46,588 nucleotides of DNA from CAYZXK01 sp964482395. GTDB lineage: Bacteria > Planctomycetota > Phycisphaerae > UBA1845 > Fen-1342. The notes below the pieces were generated by a model that was not told where the DNA came from, made no database searches, and worked only from the letters and a program-made list of their open reading frames with translations. Below, in pieces: positions 42,791-46,588 of this stretch (position 1 is the first letter of the stretch; each line of letters begins with the position of its first letter). The stretch is taken from contig CAYZXK010000159.1 in the NCBI GenBank assembly GCA_964482395.1, forward strand, positions 1 to 46,588, in the 5' to 3' direction. A program made the position numbers and the translations under genes.

Positions 42791-43762
42791 TTACCCCTTC
42801 CTGAGGCTTGCGGTCAGCTTGGGAATCAGCTCCAGAACGTCCACCGCGGCGCCGAAGTGGGCAAAGCCGTAAATCGGCGCCTTTTCATCCCGGTTGACTG
42901 CCACGATGAGTTCCGCGTCGCGCATGCCTTCCGCGTGCTCCGGCGCGCCGCTGATACCCAGCGCCAGATACAACTTGGGCTTTACCTGCTTGCCGGATTT
43001 GCCGACCAGCCGGGTGACCGGCAGCCACTCCTGGTCGATGACCGGCCGCGATCCCGCGACCACCCCCCCCAGCGCCTTGGCCAGCTCCTCAGCCAGGGCG
43101 ATGTTGTCCTTGTTCTGGATCCCGCGCCCCACCGACACCAGAATCGCCTCCTTGGCGATGTCGACATCCCCGGTCGGAGGCTCGATGTACTGCTTGAAAC
43201 GGGTTCGCAACTGGTCCAGCCCGGCCGGCGGCGCGACGGTCTCAACCGCCGGCGACCGGGCGGCTCGGCCCTCCTCCGGCTTGTATCCCCCGGACATCAC
43301 GGTCGCCAGACAGGTGGGTTCCGGCAGCGGTCCGGTGGCGATCAGTTTTCCGCCGCAAGTCAGGGCCGAGTACTGCACCGTTCCCCCATCTTGCGAGAAG
43401 CTCCGGCACCCGCTGATGATCGGAACCCGTAGCCGCCGGGCCAGACCGCAGGCCAGATCGGTTCCCATGGCCGTGTGTCCCAGGAGCACCACGCGCGGCT
43501 TGTGCTGCTGCAACAGGGCGGTAACGACCGAAAGATGGGCCTCGGGGTTGAACTCTGCCAGGCTCGGGTGCTCGACGCACACCACCCGGTCGGCCGCGCC
43601 CAGCTCGCCGGCCAGTTTCTGCGCATCATGCCCGATCAGCAGAGCGGTCAGCTTGGTCTTGAGAGCCTCGGCTAACCCGCGTCCGCCGGCCAGCATGGTA
43701 AACGTGATCTCGGTCACCCTGCCACGCAGCGTTTCGACTACGACGCACACTTCACCGCACAT
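42791..43762 (-). CDS. etfA: Electron transfer flavoprotein, alpha subunit
   Basis: A 323-residue FAD-binding subunit. GAGG lies 8 nt upstream of ATG 43762. The N-terminal domain begins CVVVETLRGRVTEITFTML, and GHTAMGTDLACGLARRL is typical. The C-terminal FAD domain is clear: SVGRGIQNKDNIALAEELAKALG, then GSRPVIDQEWLPVTRLVGKSGK, KLYLALGISGAPEHAEGM and AVNRDEKAPIYGFAHFGAAVDVLELIPKL. Where many ETFs have Gln before the FAD-contacting His (Q-H), this one has Glu (PEH). ETF collects electrons from acyl-CoA dehydrogenases; whether this one bifurcates cannot be read here. It is 46 nt from etfB. Confidence 0.93.
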   Translation of the reverse strand: MCGEVCVVVETLRGRVTEITFTMLAGGRGLAEALKTKLTALLIGHDAQKLAGELGAADRVVCVEHPSLAEFNPEAHLSVVTALLQQHKPRVVLLGHTAMGTDLACGLARRLRVPIISGCRSFSQDGGTVQYSALTCGGKLIATGPLPEPTCLATVMSGGYKPEEGRAARSPAVETVAPPAGLDQLRTRFKQYIEPPTGDVDIAKEAILVSVGRGIQNKDNIALAEELAKALGGVVAGSRPVIDQEWLPVTRLVGKSGKQVKPKLYLALGISGAPEHAEGMRDAELIVAVNRDEKAPIYGFAHFGAAVDVLELIPKLTASLRKG

Positions 43763-43808
43763 GGTTCATCCTCAAGCGGGCAACCCAAGCCCGCGCCACT
43801 TGGCCTGG

Positions 43809-44579
43809 TCAGGTCACAAGACCCCGCTCCCGCAGCAGGGCCACTATCTTCTGGGCCACCTGCTGCGCGTCACCCTCGATCATCTCGGCCCGGGCGCCCG
43901 ACTCCGGCAGCGCCATCGCGGACACCGGGACTTCGAGCTCCGCGGTCACCTCTCCGACCGCGATCTCCTCGATCCTGGCGGTCTTCATCGCCTCCATGAC
44001 CTTGCTGGTGACGACATAGCGTGGCGGCTTTTCGGCGGCCTGGATTCCCAGCACGGCCGGCCCGCTGACTTCGATCTCCGCGTTCAGCCCGCCGGGATAC
44101 TCTTTCTGGACCACCAGCCGTCCATCGGCCGCGGTCACCCTGGTCACATATCCCACATAGGGCAGCCCAAGCTGCTCAGCCAGCAGCGGCCCGATGAACC
44201 CGTCCAGGTCATCGACCGCCTGGGTGCCGGTCAGGATCAGGTCGAAGGGGAGGTCGCCGAGCGCCTGCCGAAAAGCCGCGGTGATGCGCTGGTTGCTCGG
44301 TCCCTGGTCGAAGCCTTCGCCGGTCAGCTTGATCGCCCGGTCGGCGCCTTTGGCGATCGCGGTGAAAAGGGTCTCATCGACGTCGCCGAAGTCCAGCGTA
44401 AGCACGGTGACCTTCCCGCCATGCCGTTCCTTGAGCAGCAGAGCCTCCTCCAGGGCGTGCTCGTCCAGCTCGTTGGGTATCAGCCGCAGAAAGCTGCGGT
44501 CGAGCAGCCCCGTGCCGGGATCGATCTCCAGGTCTTCTACCAGGTCCGGCACGAACTTGACCAAGACTACGATCTCCAT
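43809..44579 (-). CDS. etfB: Electron transfer flavoprotein, beta subunit
   Basis: A 256-residue partner of EtfA with an AMP/FAD-binding fold. ATG 44579 (MEIVVLVKFVPD) is chosen because AAGGAG lies 8-10 nt upstream; ATG 44612 is less likely. Family blocks are NELDEHALEEALLLKE, LTLDFGDVDETLFTAIAKGADRAI, DLILTGTQAVDDLDGFIGPLLAEQLGLPYV and LGIQAAEKPPRYV. The order etfB-etfA followed by an EMO-like gene suggests direct electron delivery to the membrane protein. It starts 46 nt after the stop of the soluble HdrD-like gene. Confidence 0.94.
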   Translation of the reverse strand: MEIVVLVKFVPDLVEDLEIDPGTGLLDRSFLRLIPNELDEHALEEALLLKERHGGKVTVLTLDFGDVDETLFTAIAKGADRAIKLTGEGFDQGPSNQRITAAFRQALGDLPFDLILTGTQAVDDLDGFIGPLLAEQLGLPYVGYVTRVTAADGRLVVQKEYPGGLNAEIEVSGPAVLGIQAAEKPPRYVVTSKVMEAMKTARIEEIAVGEVTAELEVPVSAMALPESGARAEMIEGDAQQVAQKIVALLRERGLVT

Positions 44580-44625
44580 CGCGGACGCTCCTTGCAGATG
44601 GCCCGGCCGCACAAGAACCGGCGGC

Positions 44626-45819
44626 CTAGCCGAACATGGACTCCGCCAGTAACTCGACGACGTCCCTCACCGCCAACTTGCCCTCGTTGCCCGTGCTCTT
44701 GACTGCGTCCTCGAACCGGGGGGTTTCGTACGGGCAAGCGACCGCGAGCACGTTGGCCCCAGCCGCGAGGGCTTCCTTTATGCGCCACTCGGTCGTTCGG
44801 GTGTGGGCTTTTTCCCAGGAGAAACCATCCAACCACATCCCGCCGCCCCCGCCGCCGCAGCAGATGCTCAGGGCCCGGTTGTGCGACATCTCCACCAGCT
44901 CCACGCCCGGGATGGCTTGCAGCAACTGACGCGGCTCTTCGTAGATGTTGTTGTCGTTGGCCCGGCCCAGGTAGCAGGGGTCGTGGTACGTGACCCGCTG
45001 GGCCCCGCGATTCTGCAACAGCGGTTTGATCCGGTCCAAGTGCTCCACCAGGTACTGGGTATGGTGCTTGACCGGCCGGTCGAACCCCAGCCGCGGATAC
45101 TCGTGTTTCAGTGCGTTGTAGGCGTGCGGGTCGGCCGTGATGATCTCCCCAAAAGTGTACTTGCTCATCGCCGTGATGTTCTTGCGGGCCAGCAGCTCGA
45201 ACAAACCCCACTCCCCGGTGAACGCTTGCGTATCCCCGTCGCTGTTCTCCTCCGGACCCAGGATGCCGAAATCCACGTCCAGCACGTACAGCACCTTGGC
45301 CAGCGCCCGCGTCACCTGCTGCACCCGCGGGTGGTACGAGCCGTAGTCCCCCACGAACCACAGCACGTCCACCGGCCGCTTATGACTGGCCATCACCGGG
45401 ACCGGAACGGTGAAATCCTTGGCCCAGTCCGCCCGCTTCTTGGGCGACTCCCCCAGCGCGTTGCCGTACCGGCGCGAGTTCCCCAGTGCGGTCTGCAACT
45501 CCGCCGGGATGCTCCCCGCCACCAGCATCTCAGTCTTCAGCGTCGACAGCAGACCCCGCGTCAGTGGAATCTTGCTCGGGCACACGCTGGCGCAGGCGAA
45601 ACACGACACGCACAGCCAGATCGTGTCGCTTTCCAGCACCCCGTACCAATCGTCGGCCCGAAGGGCGGCGATCAGCGACCGCGGCGGGTAGTCCATCGCG
45701 AACCCGTACGGGCACACCCCGCTACAGGTCCCGCATTGCAGACACTTGCGGATCTGCTTCCCGTCCGGCGTAGCCCGGATCACTTTGTCGAGAAACTCGT
45801 ACGGTGTGGGAACCGACAT
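44626..45819 (-). CDS. Soluble HdrD-like (HdrC-HdrB type) iron-sulfur protein with cysteine-free first CCG domain
   Basis: A 397-residue protein; ATG 45819 has GAGGTG 8 nt upstream. Two [4Fe-4S] motifs are CLQCGTCSGVC (26-36) and CVSCFACASVC (70-80). The first CCG region (about 150-245) keeps its fold pattern but has Asp158 in GDYGSY, ENSDG (191-195) where CCG is expected, and DPHAYN (230-235) where CPHC is expected. The second CCG region has Cys282, Cys320-Cys321 and Cys362 with C-PYE instead of CxxC. It has no membrane segment. The EMO-like protein has the same substitutions, so the two are paralogues. It probably substitutes for HdrBC next to HdrA. Confidence 0.87.
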   Translation of the reverse strand: MSVPTPYEFLDKVIRATPDGKQIRKCLQCGTCSGVCPYGFAMDYPPRSLIAALRADDWYGVLESDTIWLCVSCFACASVCPSKIPLTRGLLSTLKTEMLVAGSIPAELQTALGNSRRYGNALGESPKKRADWAKDFTVPVPVMASHKRPVDVLWFVGDYGSYHPRVQQVTRALAKVLYVLDVDFGILGPEENSDGDTQAFTGEWGLFELLARKNITAMSKYTFGEIITADPHAYNALKHEYPRLGFDRPVKHHTQYLVEHLDRIKPLLQNRGAQRVTYHDPCYLGRANDNNIYEEPRQLLQAIPGVELVEMSHNRALSICCGGGGGGMWLDGFSWEKAHTRTTEWRIKEALAAGANVLAVACPYETPRFEDAVKSTGNEGKLAVRDVVELLAESMFG

Positions 45820-45883
45820 GCTTGGACACCTCACGGCCCCGCGCGGCCGAATCGCGCTGACCAACCAATGGGCAGGCTATGGT

Positions 45884-46588
45884 TCATGCTTTGGCCGTCC
45901 GAGACCTCACGCCAAAAGAGTCAGCAACCGGCGGCTCACCGCCCGACGCCACGTCGGCCAGCTCAACCGAATCGAACCTGCGGTCATCCTCCCCACTCAG
46001 CAGGTCTACACACAAGCGCGGCACCCGGACCAACGGGGACCGCGAGAGGCGAGCCAACAACTGGGCCCGACTGTTGACCTCAAAGTGACGGTACAAACGC
46101 TTCACGTGATCGTGGACCGTGTGTGGGCTGAGTCCCAGCTTCGACACGATCCCACCCTCCGACAACCCCTCCAGCAGTAGCTCCAGCGTCCGCTGCAATT
46201 GAGGCGACAGGTCGGCCCCCGACTCATCCCCGACCCAGCGCCACATTCGGCCCAGCTCGGAATGCAACAGCCCCACCATCCGCCGCTCCACTTCCCCGAA
46301 CGGGCCCCGGCGACCAGAACGAGTCAGAATCAGTAGATGAACCAATCGTTTGGCGGGCAGGTATTGGTTCGAGCAGATGAAGTGCTCGCAGTCGAGGGCC
46401 CGCCAGGGGTCAACATCGGAGTGCTGCCGCCAAGCCCGGCCTCCAGCCATCTCCCGACGCGTGCGCGCGCACGTCGCGTTCAACAAGCCAGGGCCGCTCC
46501 CGGTCGTAAATTCCAACGCAAAAGCCCCTCGCTCCACCAACGCCCGATAAATGGATATCAGTCGCGGCTCACTGAACCCGCTTACCAC
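45884..46588 (-). CDS. LuxR-type transcriptional regulator, 5' end cut by window edge
   Basis: 234 codons are visible and the frame continues off the right edge; a GTG at the very edge could be the start but is more likely internal. The C-terminus has a GerE/LuxR helix-turn-helix: LSPQLQRTLELLLEGLSEGGIVSKLGLSPHTVHDHVKRLYRHFEVNSRAQLLARL (about 128-182). The N-terminal part resembles a GAF-like ligand region (HFICSNQYLPAKRLVHLLILTRS) seen in planctomycete members. A 45-residue tail follows the HTH. It ends 64 nt before the first gene of the ETF-hydrogenase cluster, on the same strand, and is a likely controller of it or its first cistron. Confidence 0.8.
   Translation of the reverse strand: MVSGFSEPRLISIYRALVERGAFALEFTTGSGPGLLNATCARTRREMAGGRAWRQHSDVDPWRALDCEHFICSNQYLPAKRLVHLLILTRSGRRGPFGEVERRMVGLLHSELGRMWRWVGDESGADLSPQLQRTLELLLEGLSEGGIVSKLGLSPHTVHDHVKRLYRHFEVNSRAQLLARLSRSPLVRVPRLCVDLLSGEDDRRFDSVELADVASGGEPPVADSFGVRSRTAKA

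Noticed and set aside
42791..44579. Calling EtfAB a bifurcating ETF
   Set aside because: I could not identify residues by eye that separate bifurcating from ordinary ETFs, so the entries leave this open.
42894..44702. A 602-codon plus-strand frame opposite etfA and etfB
   Set aside because: The translation is low-complexity Ser/Arg/Pro and the minus-strand ETF subunits are unambiguous.
1..46588. CRISPR arrays, rRNA genes, prophage modules, phage-defence cassettes
   Set aside because: I looked for regularly spaced repeats, rRNA-like sequence, and phage, Cas, restriction or toxin-antitoxin proteins and saw none.

Overview
The window reads as one GC-rich chromosomal segment of a planctomycete, most likely in or near the class Phycisphaerae and probably anaerobic or facultatively anaerobic. 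The clues are a C-terminal dockerin-like EF-hand pair of the kind written GDINCD...DINPFV, a PEP-CTERM-like secreted protein, a LuxR-type regulator and single-domain response regulator of planctomycete style, a Tat-exported Gfo/Idh/MocA oxidoreductase, and a hydrogenase/heterodisulfide-reductase module. Taxonomy is inferred from protein style only; there is no rRNA. Both edges cut genes: an oxidoreductase 3' end at the left and a LuxR regulator 5' end at the right.

Left part (1-24.8 kb): mostly housekeeping genes in short operons. They include cmk-plsC; a small HAD phosphatase; ndk; an HD-GYP c-di-GMP phosphodiesterase followed by a pseudopilin; a divergent UDP-glucuronate decarboxylase and UDP-glucose dehydrogenase pair that would supply UDP-xylose; an AmmeMemoRadiSam radical-SAM enzyme; a translationally coupled gbsR-like regulator / pyrE / M3 peptidase operon; archaeal-type phosphoglycerate mutase and enolase (two successive steps of lower glycolysis); a Cys-rich lipoprotein; dodecin; an RND efflux operon that runs into a convergent MFS gene with a 93-nt overlap; a metallophosphoesterase; and an ArsB/NhaD/SLC13-type permease.

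Middle (24.8-34 kb): an accessory patch. It holds a PEP-CTERM-like surface protein, an IS256-like transposase fragment, a consensus sigma-70-like promoter far upstream of the next start codon, and a secreted protein whose LamG jellyroll appears to be split by a whole glycosidase-type beta-propeller, followed by a dockerin-like tail. Then come a tandem-ACT protein, a membrane-embedded spermidine-synthase-like protein with a degraded active site coupled to a membrane-anchored PCMT, a sugar nucleotidyltransferase, tRNA-Pro(CGG), and a gene-free stretch with inverted repeats.

Right part (34-46.6 kb): the most striking region, eleven closely packed minus-strand genes. In transcription order they are a soluble HdrD-like Fe-S protein, EtfB, EtfA, a membrane b-type-cytochrome/HdrD fusion resembling ETF:menaquinone oxidoreductase (EMO), HdrA, MvhD, MvhG, MvhA, a hydrogenase maturation protease, a cyclic-nucleotide-binding protein and a response regulator. 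A LuxR-type regulator lies just upstream. The set physically links ETF (the usual electron acceptor of acyl-CoA dehydrogenases), a quinone-reducing membrane Fe-S protein and an HdrA-MvhADG hydrogenase, without separate hdrB or hdrC. The two HdrD-like proteins are paralogues, and both have lost every cysteine of their first CCG domain. I infer an ETF-linked, possibly flavin-bifurcating or confurcating, H2-metabolising complex and regard it as the best candidate for an undescribed system here.
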